DNA from: an uncultured Reyranella sp.
GTDB taxonomy: Bacteria > Pseudomonadota > Alphaproteobacteria > Reyranellales > Reyranellaceae
NCBI RefSeq assembly: GCF_945957355.1
Contig: NZ_CAMFKM010000009.1
Span: forward strand, 1 to 64,000
Direction: 5' to 3'
Length of the DNA stretch: 64,000 bases
Made by a program: the position numbers and the translations under genes. Under the pieces are notes generated by a model that was not told the origin of the DNA, did not search any database, and worked only from the letters and a program-made list of their open reading frames with translations. Shown piece by piece: positions 46,601-54,691 of this stretch. Within the stretch, counting starts at the first letter, position 1. Every line of letters begins with the position of its first letter.

Positions 46601-47000
46601 CGGCGCCAACCTCACCGTGCCGTTCGGCACCATCGTGCTGCGCAAGGCCTATGGGCTGGGTGCGCAGGCGATGGCCGGCGGCTCTTTCCACGCGCCGGTC
46701 TTCGCACTCTCCTGGCCGACCGGCGAGTTCGGCGGCATGGGCCTGGAAGGCGCCGTGAAGCTCGGCTTTCGCAAGGAACTCGAGGCGGTGAGCGATCCGA
46801 ACGAGCGCCGCGCGCTGTTCGACAGGATGGTCGCGGCCGCCTACGCGCGTGGCAAGGCTCTGAGCACCGCGACCTACTTCGAGGTCGACGAGGTGATTGA
46901 TCCCGCAGATTCGCGGCGCTGGATCGCGACGGCTCTGCTGGACGCCAAGCCGCGGCCACCGCACAGCCACAAGAAGCGGCCGAACATCGACACCTGGTAA
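43641..47000 (+). CDS. Single-chain biotin-dependent acyl-CoA carboxylase
   Basis: 1119 residues joining all parts of the reaction. Residues 1-450 are biotin carboxylase: LLIANRGEIAIRI, ATP loop IAGGGGRGMR, EANPRLQVEHTVTEE. A BCCP domain (about 510-585) has the biotinylation motif MDAMKM with lysine 548. From about 600 there is a full carboxyltransferase: FTEGGGGRPGD, GRCFAGNAA and a C-terminal half with PTGEFGGMGLEGAVKL. The order matches the single-chain long-chain acyl-CoA carboxylases known from mycobacteria and some alphaproteobacteria, which accept varied acyl-CoAs. Start ATG 43641. A strong terminator follows. Confidence 0.92.
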   Translation: MLKKLLIANRGEIAIRIAQAAAELGIATVGIHSEDDATSLHVRRVDEVRPLKGRGAAAYLDIAGVIAAARDAGCDAVHPGYGFLSENAAFAKACAEAGLVFVGPTPEQLDLFGDKARARAQAIKCGVPVLPGTDGAADVAGVKAFFDGHRGSGIVIKAIAGGGGRGMRIVTQEGEIDEAFARASAEAKAAFGNGTLYAERLIARARHIEVQIVGDGNGGIASLGERECTIQRRSQKIVELAPSPNLSEAMRARIVDSAVRMAKAVNYRSLGTFEFLVDDAAPDFFCFIEANPRLQVEHTVTEEVWGVDLVTTQLRLAGGAPLDETGVRTAAPRGHAVQLRVNMETMVADGSARPGGGTLTAFEPPSGPGVRVDTYGYAGYRTNPNFDSLLAKVIVHAADFDGALQRAERALAAFRLEGAPSNIAFLRALIAHPDFRADEVHTRFVDQQAVPLIETAAKLKAGLYFEAAAPAASSTRQAGARVDSVDPLAVLAFGKTRSETASPGMTTDAPEGTAAVPAPMQGTIVSLSVTEGDAVAAGQALLVMDAMKMQHEIRSPVRGYVRRIAVEAGETVYEGHSLLFVEEADVQVKGTAVEEAIDLDHIRPDLAEYFERRALTLDEKRPESVARRRKTNQRTARENLEDLVDPNSFVEYGAFAIASQRTRRTVEDLIEKTPADGLITGIGRVNGSLFGPERSRVAVAHYDYTVLAGTQGKNNHHKKDRLFEIVEKQRIPLVFFTEGGGGRPGDIDVQSVAGLNTMAFHIFGRLSGVAPLVGINSGRCFAGNAAILGCCDVVIATRNSSIGMGGPAMIEGGNLGVFSPEEVGPMNVQVPNGVVDIAVEDEAEAVAVAKKYLSYFQGALPEWRAADQRLLRRAIPENRLRVYDVRDVIATLCDEDSVLEVRRAFGPGMVTAFGRIEGKPLGIVANNPVHLAGAIDSDASDKAARFLQLCDAFDIPILFLCDTPGMMVGPEIEKTALVRHCSRLFVTGANLTVPFGTIVLRKAYGLGAQAMAGGSFHAPVFALSWPTGEFGGMGLEGAVKLGFRKELEAVSDPNERRALFDRMVAAAYARGKALSTATYFEVDEVIDPADSRRWIATALLDAKPRPPHSHKKRPNIDTW

Positions 47001-47004
47001 AAGA

Positions 47005-47030
47005 AAAGGCCCCTCGCAGGAGGGGCCTTT
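47005..47030. terminator. Bidirectional rho-independent terminator
   Basis: AAAGGCCCCTC/GAGGGGCCTTT, an 11-bp perfect stem with GCAG loop. On the plus strand CGTTTTTC follows, ending the carboxylase transcript; on the minus strand CTTTTCTTTTACC follows, ending the binding-protein transcript. It begins four bases after the carboxylase stop. Confidence 0.92.
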
Positions 47031-47048
47031 CGTTTTTCGGCATGATCG

Positions 47049-48953
47049 CTACTGCGCGATCCAGAACGTGTCCGGCTGGTAGAGGCCGATGTAACCGCCC
47101 GGATCCCAGGCGTAGTAGCCTTCCTTCGGGACGTTGCGGACCTTCGGACCGACCACGATCGGCTGGCGGACGCCGTTGACCGTGCCGATGGAAAAGACCT
47201 CGTCGGCATTGGTGGCGAGGATCTTCTCCCAGGCCTTGCGGCGGTCCTCCTCGGTCGCGCCCGTCTCCCATTCCTTCACGTAGTCGAGCAGCTTGCAGGC
47301 CGAGTCGAGGTCGCACTTCTCGCCCTGCCTGCCCTTCGACTCGACGAACATGCCCCAGCGCGACCATTGCAGGCCGCCCAGCATGGTCGGTGCGAACTCC
47401 TTGGGGCTGGTATTGGGCGTCGGGACCGCCGTGACCGCGCCCGCGAAGGCCGTCATCACGGCTTCACCCGAGGCGGTGCGGAGCCGGAAGTTGTCGCGGG
47501 TCTGCGGCTTGGTCAGCATCTTGATGCCGATCTTCTTCCAGTTGTCGGCTATCAGCGCGAGCGCGTCGCTGTCCTCGGTCTCCTCGCTGGAATGCTCGAC
47601 GACGATCGTCGCCGGCCGGCCGTCGGGCAGCAGGCGGATACCCTGGCTGTCCTTCTTCGTGAGGCCGATCTCGTCCAGAAGCTTGTTGGCGAGCTTGGGG
47701 TCGTACTGTGCCCACTTGCTTGCATACTCGGGCTTGTACAGTTCCGAGCGCGGCATGATCGTGTTGTTCGACGGCCTGGCCAGGCCGATATAGACGACCT
47801 GGTTCAGCTCCTCGCGGTCGATCGCCAGCGAGAGCGCCCGACGGAAGCGCACGTCGCGCATGAGCTTGCGCCACTCGGCATCGTTGGCGTTGAGGTTGGG
47901 ATAGAGCGCGAGCTGCGAACCCGAGCCCGCCTCCCACAGGCGCACGTTCACGCCCGAGGACTGGGCGCTCTTCTGCAGGAACGTGTAGTCGCGCATGTTG
48001 AGGTAGCGCGGCTGCAGGTCGGCCTCGCCGAGGCCAGCCTTGGCCGGCACCAGGTTGGCGGCTGCGACGGTGAAGATCACCCGGTCGACATAGGGGAGCT
48101 GCTGCCCCTTCTCGTCGATCCGGTGATAGTAAGGATTGCGCTGGTAGACGAAGCGCTGCGCCGGAGACGGCGTGGTGGAGACCCACGGGTTCAGCGTCGG
48201 CAGATCGATGTTGTCATTGGCGTACATCACGTCCAGGCGGCGATAGACCGACACCCAGCTCTGCTGGCCGCCCTTGGCGGCTTTCAGGATCTCGGCCTCC
48301 GGCGTGTACTTGGCATGGAACTTCTTCAGGTAGTGCGCCGGCCGGAAGAGGAAGAGGGGGGCGGCGCGCGCCTGGCTCTCGATAAAGTACGGATTAGGCT
48401 TGTCCCACGTGTACTTGATGGTGAGCGGGTCGATGATCTCGACCCTAGGCGGTTGTCCGTCGACCAGAAGCTCGACGTTGGGCCCTCCCGAGGAGAGGTC
48501 CTTGTTGTTGGCGACGTCCTCCCAGAAGAAGCGGAAGTCCTCGGTCGTGAAGGGATGGCCGTCGGACCATTTGTGTCCGGCCCGCAGCTTGAGCGTGAAC
48601 TCGCGGCCGTCCTTTTCCTCGTAGCTCTCGAGGATGTCGGGGTGCAGCTTGAACTTGTCATCGTAGACGATCAGTCGGGTGTAGCTGAAGATCGTCATCA
48701 AGCGCGTGTCGCGCGCGCTGGCCACCAGCATGTTGAGCTGGCCCCCCTGCTGGCCGGGACCGTCCCCGCCTGCGAAATTCTTCACGACCCAGGGCTGCTC
48801 GGGAACGCGCTTGTCGACCGGCGGCAGGGCACCCGACTTCACCTGGTCGGCAAACATCGGCGTTTCCTTGAGGGCGGGCACGGGATCGGCGGCGAGGACC
48901 GGCCCCGCCATCCATCCGAAGACCAGTGCTGCCGTCAGAACGCGTCTCTTCAT
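47049..48953 (-). CDS. ABC transporter substrate-binding protein, family 5
   Basis: 634 residues with signal peptide MKRRVLTAALVFGWMAGPVLAA. SBP_bac_5 fold: YDDKFKLHPDILESYEEKDGREFTLKLRAGHKWSDGHPFTTEDFRFFWEDV is the family signature; later VRFRRALSLAIDREELNQVVYIG. Binds peptides, opines or other larger solutes for an ABC importer. It is longer than typical members (about 530), with extra N-terminal sequence, and no permease or ATPase gene is nearby, so it either borrows a membrane complex or is an orphan. Confidence 0.9.
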   Translation of the reverse strand: MKRRVLTAALVFGWMAGPVLAADPVPALKETPMFADQVKSGALPPVDKRVPEQPWVVKNFAGGDGPGQQGGQLNMLVASARDTRLMTIFSYTRLIVYDDKFKLHPDILESYEEKDGREFTLKLRAGHKWSDGHPFTTEDFRFFWEDVANNKDLSSGGPNVELLVDGQPPRVEIIDPLTIKYTWDKPNPYFIESQARAAPLFLFRPAHYLKKFHAKYTPEAEILKAAKGGQQSWVSVYRRLDVMYANDNIDLPTLNPWVSTTPSPAQRFVYQRNPYYHRIDEKGQQLPYVDRVIFTVAAANLVPAKAGLGEADLQPRYLNMRDYTFLQKSAQSSGVNVRLWEAGSGSQLALYPNLNANDAEWRKLMRDVRFRRALSLAIDREELNQVVYIGLARPSNNTIMPRSELYKPEYASKWAQYDPKLANKLLDEIGLTKKDSQGIRLLPDGRPATIVVEHSSEETEDSDALALIADNWKKIGIKMLTKPQTRDNFRLRTASGEAVMTAFAGAVTAVPTPNTSPKEFAPTMLGGLQWSRWGMFVESKGRQGEKCDLDSACKLLDYVKEWETGATEEDRRKAWEKILATNADEVFSIGTVNGVRQPIVVGPKVRNVPKEGYYAWDPGGYIGLYQPDTFWIAQ

Positions 48954-49141
48954 CTCGAGTCCTTCACCGATTGCCTGCGGACAGCAGGCCGTCTCCGCTG
49001 GTTCCGCCGGGCGGATGCCCGGCGGCGATAAAATCGTCCCGAAGTGCCAACGTCAATGCTGGGCGCCACCTGTGACGCCACGTTGACGGGACGCAGGAGA
49101 CGCGCAAGAAAACCCTCGAAACCGGAAGATTCGAGGGAACG

Positions 49142-50236
49142 ATGACGAGCGGCCTTGAGAGCGAGTTCGTGACGCTACACGAGATCGTAAAAGCGGCGAA
49201 AATCAGGCTCAATCCCAACATCTGGGACTATTTGATCGGCGGTACCGAGACCGAAACCACGCTGCGCCGTAACAGGCTGGCGCTCGACACGATCGCCTTC
49301 AAGCCCCGCGTATTGCGCGACGTTTCGAAGATCGATCCGTCCTCCGAAATCCTCGGAAAGAAGATCCGCCTGCCGGTGATGCTGGCGCCCGTCGGATCGC
49401 TCGAATCCTTCGAGGCCGGCGGCGGCATCACCGTCGCGCAGGGCGCAGGTTCCAGCAATGTCGCGATGCTGATCAGCTCGGTGACCACGCTCAAGCTGCA
49501 GGACATCGTGAAGGGCGGCGCCGGCCCCAAGATCTACCAGCTCTATGTGCGCGGCGACGATGCCTGGGTCGCGGACCGCGTGAAGGAGGCGATGGACGCC
49601 GGCTACGATGCCTTCTGCATCACCGTGGACACGCAGGTCTACAGCCGGCGCGAGCGCGACATCGCCAAGCGCTTCGTCAAGTCGTGGCGCTCCTCGGCGA
49701 CCGGGCAGGATCACCAGGCGGCCTTCTCCTGGAAGAACTTCATCGCCGTGCGCGAGAAGTTCCCCGACGTGAAGTTCATGCTGAAGGGGATCGGCACCGG
49801 CGAGGATGCCGAGCTGGCCTGCCAGAACGGAGTCTGGGCGGTTTACTGCTCCAACCATGGCGGCCGCCAGCTCGACCATGGACGCGGCTCGGCCGAGGTG
49901 CTGCCGGAGATCGTCGAGGCGGTGGCGGGTCGCGCCAAGGTGGCCGTCGACGGCAGCTTCAGCCGCGGCAGCGACATCGTGAAGGCGATCTGCATGGGTG
50001 CCGACTGGGTCGGCCTCGGCCGTCTTTACTGCTACGGCCTCGCCGCCGCCGGCGCGGCCGGCATCGAGCGTGTGATCGAGCTGCTTGAGGAGGAGATGAA
50101 GGAGGTTATGGGCCTGCTCGGCGTCACCTCGTTGTCGCAGCTCGACAAGAGTTACATCGCGAGGAGCATGCCGACCAACCTGACCGGCGTGCACAGCGCG
50201 TTCCCGCTGCTCAACCTGCAGGACGAGGGGTACTGA
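49142..50236 (+). CDS. FMN-dependent alpha-hydroxy-acid oxidase/dehydrogenase
   Basis: 364 residues, TIM-barrel flavoenzyme of the lactate/glycolate/mandelate oxidase family. MLAPVGSLESFE and YQLYVRGDD contact FMN, AFCITVDTQVYSRRERD carries the substrate arginine region, YCSNHGGRQLDHGRGSAEVLPEI has the catalytic histidine, and VAVDGSFSRGSDIVKAICMGADWVGLGR the phosphate loop. GAGGGAAC precedes the ATG. It oxidises an L-2-hydroxy acid to the 2-keto acid. Its stop codon is part of a hairpin shared with the convergent SDR gene. Confidence 0.9.
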   Translation: MTSGLESEFVTLHEIVKAAKIRLNPNIWDYLIGGTETETTLRRNRLALDTIAFKPRVLRDVSKIDPSSEILGKKIRLPVMLAPVGSLESFEAGGGITVAQGAGSSNVAMLISSVTTLKLQDIVKGGAGPKIYQLYVRGDDAWVADRVKEAMDAGYDAFCITVDTQVYSRRERDIAKRFVKSWRSSATGQDHQAAFSWKNFIAVREKFPDVKFMLKGIGTGEDAELACQNGVWAVYCSNHGGRQLDHGRGSAEVLPEIVEAVAGRAKVAVDGSFSRGSDIVKAICMGADWVGLGRLYCYGLAAAGAAGIERVIELLEEEMKEVMGLLGVTSLSQLDKSYIARSMPTNLTGVHSAFPLLNLQDEGY

Positions 50237-50259
50237 GGCTAGCGCTGCGCGCTAGCCTC
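50235..50259. terminator. Hairpin spanning two convergent stop codons
   Basis: GAGGCTAGCGC and GCGCTAGCCTC form an 11-bp perfect stem with a 3-nt loop. The left arm contains part of the TGA of the oxidase gene and the right arm the TAG (as CTA) of the SDR gene. No T-run, but a shared 3'-end structure for both transcripts is likely. Confidence 0.6.
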
Positions 50260-51004
50260 TACCAACGAACGGCATCTTCGTCGCCATCACGGTCATGAAC
50301 TGCACGTTGGCGTCGAGCGGCAAGCTGTCCATGTAGAGGATGGCGTTGGCTACCGCGGAGACGTCCATGCGCGGCTCGGCGATGGTCGTGCCGTTGGGTT
50401 GCAGGACACCCTTGGTCATGCGGTCGGTCATCGGCGACACGGCGTTGCCGATGTCGATCTGGCCGCAGGCGATGTCGTAGGCGCGGCCGTCGAGCGAGGT
50501 CGACTTGGTGAGGCCGGTGATGGCGTGCTTGGTCGAGGTATAGGCGACCGAGAAGGGCCTCGGCGCATGCGCCGAGATCGAGCCGTTGTTGATGATGCGG
50601 CCACCGCGCGGCGTCTGGTCCTTCATGATCTTCATGGCCTCCTGCGTGCAAAGGAACGGACCGGTCAGGTTCGCCGCCACGACGCTCAGCCACGTCTCGT
50701 AGGGCAGTTCCTCCAGTGGCACGGGCGGGGCGCCGCCGCCGGCATTGTTGAACAGCAGGTCCAGGCGGCCCCAGGTGGCCTTCACCTTGGCGAACAACGC
50801 CAAGATGTCGTCGCGCTTCGTGACGTCCGTCGGCACGGCCAGCGCGTTCGGTGCGTTGTTGCCGGCCATCGACGCCGTTTCGTCGAGCGCATCCTTGCGG
50901 CGGCCTGCCAGCGCGACCTTGTAGCCGTTGTTCAGCAGGGCCAGCGCCGAGGCGCGGCCAATGCCGCTGCCCGCGCCGGTGACGACGGCGATCTTTCCAC
51001 TCAT
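50252..51004 (-). CDS. SDR family NAD(P)-dependent oxidoreductase
   Basis: 250 residues. [19 protein letters not shown], Arg/Lys after strand 2 ([12 protein letters not shown]) favouring [13 protein letters not shown], then [25 protein letters not shown] with the Ser-Tyr-Lys set. GAGGAGGAAAC lies upstream of the ATG. It follows the allophanate hydrolase gene at about 68 bp on the other side of its own start, so it may be read separately. Substrate unknown. Confidence 0.9.
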   Translation of the reverse strand: MSGKIAVVTGAGSGIGRASALALLNNGYKVALAGRRKDALDETASMAGNNAPNALAVPTDVTKRDDILALFAKVKATWGRLDLLFNNAGGGAPPVPLEELPYETWLSVVAANLTGPFLCTQEAMKIMKDQTPRGGRIINNGSISAHAPRPFSVAYTSTKHAITGLTKSTSLDGRAYDIACGQIDIGNAVSPMTDRMTKGVLQPNGTTIAEPRMDVSAVANAILYMDSLPLDANVQFMTVMATKMPFVGRG

Positions 51005-51071
51005 GGGTTCGTTTCCTCCTCGAAGGAGCGGACCCTAGCAGACCGGCGCCCCGCAGTTGAAGGGCCGCGGG

Positions 51072-52847
51072 CTAGGACAGGGTCTTCAGATAGGCCCGCC
51101 AGCCGCCCAGCGCGGTGATGTCCTTCGCGCCCTCGGCGGCATGTGCCTCGCAAAGGAAGCCCGGTACCGAAGCTCCATTCGCCAGGCTCACAGTGCCGAG
51201 GCCGAGCGGCGAGGGGATCTGGCGCAGCAGGGCGCCGATTTTATCGGCGGGCAGGCTCCACACTTCCAACTCGATCGCGCCGCCGCCCTCGGCCACACGC
51301 ACGATGCCCGGCCGGTGAGGCGGGCCGCCAGGCAGGGCGTAGAAGCGGTAGGCGGGCGCGGTCTTGCCAGTGCTCTCCAGCCGGCCTCCCAGTTCGACGA
51401 GCTGGCCGTTCAGCGGAAGGCCGCTCATATGGGCGCCGACCACGGCGACGGAGATGCGATCCTCCACCACGACGGGATCGCACTCGGGTTGTGGCAGCCG
51501 GCTCATTGTCTTTCCGAGCGGCAAGGGCACCGCGCGCTGCCACCGCGCGCCGAAGGCCAGCAGGGCGCGCTCGGCGTTGGCGCGCGCGATCAGGGTAATG
51601 CCGAACGGCATGCCGTCCGGGCGGAAGCCGGCCGGCACGGCAAGCGCCGAAAGGCCGAAGAAGTTCACGAAGTTCGTGTAGTGACCCAGATGCGAGTTGT
51701 AGAGCACCGGCTCGCGCTCGAGATCGGCCAGCCGGTAGATCGTGCCGGCGGTCGGCACGGCCAGGAAATCGAGGCCCTTCATTTCGGCGAAGGCACGGGC
51801 TTTCAGTTCGGCGAGCCGATACTGGCCCTCGAAGGCATCGACGGCGCTGTACTCGAGGCCGCTCAGGACGATCTGCCGGGTGGTTGGCCAGACGCCCGCC
51901 GTGTCGTCGGCGCCCTCCATGAAGGCGCCGACCGCCGCGGTGCGTTCGGCGACCCAGGGACCGTTGTAGAGAAGCTGCGCGGCATCGCGGAACGGCGCGT
52001 AGTCGATCTCGACCGGTGTGCCGCCCAGGCCCTTCAGCCGTTCGATCGATTGCGCATAGAGTGTCGCGTAGGCGGCGTCGCCGAAGAACTCCGCATCCCT
52101 CGCGCCCACGATGCCGAACCGGAAGGTCCGGCCGATGGAAGGTGTCGCGTGCGGCTCGGCGACGACGGCCAGCACCGCATCGGCATCGGCGCAGGAGAGA
52201 GCGAACACTGACGTGCAGTCGAGCGAGCGGCAGGCCGGCACCATGCCCTCGTTGCTGAGCAAGCCAGGAGTCGGCTTGAGGCCGACGATGTTGTTGAAGC
52301 CGGCGGGCACGCGGCCCGATCCTGCGGTGTCGGTGCCCAGCGAAAAGCTCACGAGTCCCGACGAGACCGCGACCGCCGATCCCGAGCTGGACCCGCCGGG
52401 CACATATGACGCATCGAACGGATTGCGCGGCACACCGTATGGCGAGCGCACGCCCACGAGGCCGGTGGCGAACTGGTCGAGATTCGTCTTGCCGACCATG
52501 ATCGCGCCGGCATCGACGAGCCGCTGCACGACTGCGGCGGACGTCGTGGCCTCGTAGGCGAAGCCCGGGCAGGCTGCCGTCGTCACCATGCCCGTGACGT
52601 CGAGATTGTCCTTCACCGCGAAGGGCACGCCATAGAGTGGCAGCCGGTCGATCTCGTCGCGCCGCGCATCGAGCGCAGCCGCTTGCGCGCGAAGGTCCGC
52701 GTCGGACGCGCGCGAAATCCAGACCTTGTCGTCTCCTGCCAGGCCGATGCGTTTCAGCACCTCGTCGATCGTCTGCCGCACGTCGAGCGTGCCGGCGCGA
52801 TAGGCGCGGTGCAACGCATGAACACCGAGGTCGAGAAAGGCTGTCAT
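51072..52847 (-). CDS. atzF: Allophanate hydrolase (AtzF/DUR2 type)
   Basis: 591 residues from ATG 52847 (MTAFLDLGVHALHRAYRAG); the track start is too long. Amidase domain to about residue 450: Lys79 in GVPFAVKDNLD, VPGGSSSGSAVAVSSG and LGTDTAGSGRVPAGFNNIVGLKPT. The C-terminal allophanate hydrolase domain is present too: VVGAHMSGLPLNGQLVELGG, APAYRFYALPG, EVWSLP and GFLCEAHA...DITALGGWRAYL. It splits allophanate to ammonia and CO2, and AtzF itself acts on 1,3-dicarboxyurea. It diverges from atzGEH. No urea carboxylase gene is adjacent, which argues for the triazine-like rather than the urea-amidolyase route. Confidence 0.92.
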   Translation of the reverse strand: MTAFLDLGVHALHRAYRAGTLDVRQTIDEVLKRIGLAGDDKVWISRASDADLRAQAAALDARRDEIDRLPLYGVPFAVKDNLDVTGMVTTAACPGFAYEATTSAAVVQRLVDAGAIMVGKTNLDQFATGLVGVRSPYGVPRNPFDASYVPGGSSSGSAVAVSSGLVSFSLGTDTAGSGRVPAGFNNIVGLKPTPGLLSNEGMVPACRSLDCTSVFALSCADADAVLAVVAEPHATPSIGRTFRFGIVGARDAEFFGDAAYATLYAQSIERLKGLGGTPVEIDYAPFRDAAQLLYNGPWVAERTAAVGAFMEGADDTAGVWPTTRQIVLSGLEYSAVDAFEGQYRLAELKARAFAEMKGLDFLAVPTAGTIYRLADLEREPVLYNSHLGHYTNFVNFFGLSALAVPAGFRPDGMPFGITLIARANAERALLAFGARWQRAVPLPLGKTMSRLPQPECDPVVVEDRISVAVVGAHMSGLPLNGQLVELGGRLESTGKTAPAYRFYALPGGPPHRPGIVRVAEGGGAIELEVWSLPADKIGALLRQIPSPLGLGTVSLANGASVPGFLCEAHAAEGAKDITALGGWRAYLKTLS

Positions 52848-52903
52848 GTGCTGCTTGTAGACAAGCGCCACACCGATTGCAGCTCCCAGATGCGCGCAGT
52901 GAT

Positions 52904-52918
52904 TGGCACGGTCCTTGC
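52904..52918 (+). promoter_or_regulatory. Sigma-54 promoter for atzG-atzE-atzH
   Basis: TTGGCACG-GTCC-TTGC is nearly the full RpoN consensus (YTGGCACG-N4-TTGCW) with correct GG-N10-GC spacing. It points toward atzG; transcription would start near 52930, leaving a leader of about 185 nt that contains a 39-codon ORF. Sigma-54 with NtrC commonly controls nitrogen-scavenging amidase genes. An activator site could lie within the start of atzF. Confidence 0.75.
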
Positions 52919-52958
52919 CTTCTCGGCCGAACGGGGAAGCAGGAAGCGAGGATGTGCC

Positions 52959-53078
52959 ATGAAGCGTCGCGCGCATGAAATGGCGGCCGGGCTGGCAATC
53001 CTGCGACTTCTTCGGCAGCTTGGACGGGAACTGGGCGCGAGCTACCGGCTCGTATGCCGCGATCTCCATATTGTCTGA
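52959..53078 (+). CDS. Possible 39-residue leader peptide or small protein
   Basis: ATG 52959 opens MKRRAHEMAAGLAILRLLRQ and ends at a TGA at 53078, about 30 nt downstream of the predicted sigma-54 start. A GAGGA stands 8 bases before the ATG. It is basic and helical with no known relatives that I can name. It might regulate atzG expression, or it may be a chance ORF within the leader. Too short and unmatched for a firm call. Confidence 0.25.
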   Translation: MKRRAHEMAAGLAILRLLRQLGRELGASYRLVCRDLHIV

Positions 53079-53114
53079 AGACCGCGACCTCGATGGAATG
53101 AAAGAAGGAAGCGC

Positions 53115-53303
53115 ATGGCCGAAGAGAAGCGTGACGTGGCGCGCATGGTCGAGGAGGGCGCGAAGACCGCGGGCCTCGCGATCGCACCCGAATATCTCCC
53201 CAACGTGATCCTGAACGTCGAGCGCTCGCTCCTGATCGCGCGACCGTTGCTCGAACTGGACCTCGAGGACGATCTGATGTCCGCTCCGGTTTTCCGGCCA
53301 TGA
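53115..53303 (+). CDS. atzG: AtzG-like small subunit (DUF4089/HpxX)
   Basis: 62 residues with AAGGA before the ATG. The GLAIAPEYLPNVILNVERSLLIARPLLELDL...APVFRP pattern matches the DUF4089 proteins AtzG and HpxX, which resemble GatC and form a tight complex with the amidase AtzE. It overlaps atzE by 4 bases. AtzG has no catalytic residues; it stabilises the amidase. The short length explains why such genes are easily missed. Confidence 0.88.
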   Translation: MAEEKRDVARMVEEGAKTAGLAIAPEYLPNVILNVERSLLIARPLLELDLEDDLMSAPVFRP

Positions 53304-54682
53304 GCGATCCCACCTCGAAGGAAGCGACCGCGACCGAGATCGCGGGCGCGGTGATGAGCGGCAAGGTGAAGGCAGCCGCCGTGATCGACGCCACCCTCAA
53401 GCGAATCGAAGCGGCCGAGCCCACGGTGAACGCGTTCACCGATATCGTGGCCGAACGTGCCCGCAAGCGCGCGGCGGAAGTCGATGCGGGCCTGCATCGC
53501 GGGCCGCTGCTGGGCGTGCCCTTCGCGGTGAAGAACCTCTTCGACATCGCCGGCCTGCCGACGCGCGCGGGCTCGAAGATCAACGTCGACGGCCACAGGG
53601 CCGAGCGTGACGGCGCGCTGGTGCGCAAGCTCGAGGCGGCCGGCGCCATCCTGGTCGGTGGCCTCAACATGGGCGAATACGCCTACGACTTCACCGGCGA
53701 GAACGCCCATTACGGGCCGTCGCGCAATCCGCACGATCCCACGCGCATGTCGGGCGGCTCCTCCGGCGGCTCGGGTGCCGCGGTGGCGGCGGGGGAGGTG
53801 CCCCTGGCGCTGGGCTCCGATACCAACGGTTCGATCCGCGTTCCGTCCTCGCTCTGCGGCCTGTTCGGGCTGAAGCCGACCTATGGACGGCTGAGCCGCG
53901 CCGGGTCCTTCCCCTTCGTGGATTCCTTCGACCATCTCGGTCCGATCGCGCGTTCGGCGGAAGACCTGGCACTTTCCTTCGACGCCATGCAGGGCTGGGA
54001 CTCGGACGACCCGGTCTGTACCGACCGGCCAGCCGATCCAACCCTGCCGCGCCTGGTCGAGGGCGTCGATGGACTGCGCATCGCCATCGCCGGAGACTAT
54101 TTCGTGAAGGGCGGCGAGCCTGAGGCGTTCGAGGCCGTCGCGACCGTGGCCAGGGCACTGGACGCCACGAAGACCGTCGTGCTGCCGCAGGCGGCCGCGG
54201 CACGCGCAGCGGCCTATGTCATCACGGCGATCGAGGGCGCGCAGCTTCATCTGCCGCGCCTGCGGACGCGGCCGCAGGATTTCGATCCCGACACGCGGGA
54301 GCGCTTCATGGCGGGCGCGCTGTTGCCGGGCGCCTGGTACGTGAAGGCCCAGCGTTTCCGCCGGCAGTACCGCGCTCACGTGCTGAAGCTGTTCGAAGAG
54401 GTCGACGTGATCCTGGCGCCGGCCACGCCCTGCACTGCGCCGAAGCTCGGCCAGACCATGATGGTGCTGGACGGCGTCGAGCTGGCGGTGCGCGCCAATC
54501 TCGGCATCTACACCCAGCCGATCTCCTTCATCGGCCTGCCCGTCGCCGTGGCCCCTTTGCAACGGCCGGGTAGCCTGCCGATCGGCGTGCAGCTGATCGC
54601 CAGGCCCTACAACGAACAGGCCGCGTTGCGCGTGGCCGCCCATCTGCAGAAGCTCGGCGTGGCCGCCGCGCCGCCCGCGTAA
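53300..54682 (+). CDS. atzE: AtzE family amidohydrolase (1-carboxybiuret or oxalurate type)
   Basis: 460 residues, amidase-signature enzyme. Lys78 in GVPFAVKNLFD, cis-Ser in RMSGGSSGGSG (S154/155) and nucleophile Ser178 in LGSDTNGSIRVPSSLCG. Its GatA-like layout and coupling to atzG identify the AtzE group; AtzEG in triazine degraders deaminates 1-carboxybiuret to 1,3-dicarboxyurea, and the homologous HpxY with HpxX is linked to oxalurate breakdown. An allophanate hydrolase alongside favours the former. No cyanuric acid or barbiturate hydrolase gene is inside the window. Confidence 0.9.
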   Translation: MSDPTSKEATATEIAGAVMSGKVKAAAVIDATLKRIEAAEPTVNAFTDIVAERARKRAAEVDAGLHRGPLLGVPFAVKNLFDIAGLPTRAGSKINVDGHRAERDGALVRKLEAAGAILVGGLNMGEYAYDFTGENAHYGPSRNPHDPTRMSGGSSGGSGAAVAAGEVPLALGSDTNGSIRVPSSLCGLFGLKPTYGRLSRAGSFPFVDSFDHLGPIARSAEDLALSFDAMQGWDSDDPVCTDRPADPTLPRLVEGVDGLRIAIAGDYFVKGGEPEAFEAVATVARALDATKTVVLPQAAAARAAAYVITAIEGAQLHLPRLRTRPQDFDPDTRERFMAGALLPGAWYVKAQRFRRQYRAHVLKLFEEVDVILAPATPCTAPKLGQTMMVLDGVELAVRANLGIYTQPISFIGLPVAVAPLQRPGSLPIGVQLIARPYNEQAALRVAAHLQKLGVAAAPPA

Positions 54683-54691
54683 GGAGTGGAC

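Noticed and set aside
48990-49030. Regulatory hairpin GCCGGGC-GGAT-GCCCGGC upstream of the hydroxyacid oxidase
   Set aside because: A 7-bp GC-only stem is common by chance at this base composition and is about 120 nt from the start codon.
52941-52959. Minus-strand sigma-54-like site (TGGCACATCCTCGC) for atzF
   Set aside because: The GG to GC spacing is 9 nt instead of 10, which RpoN does not tolerate.
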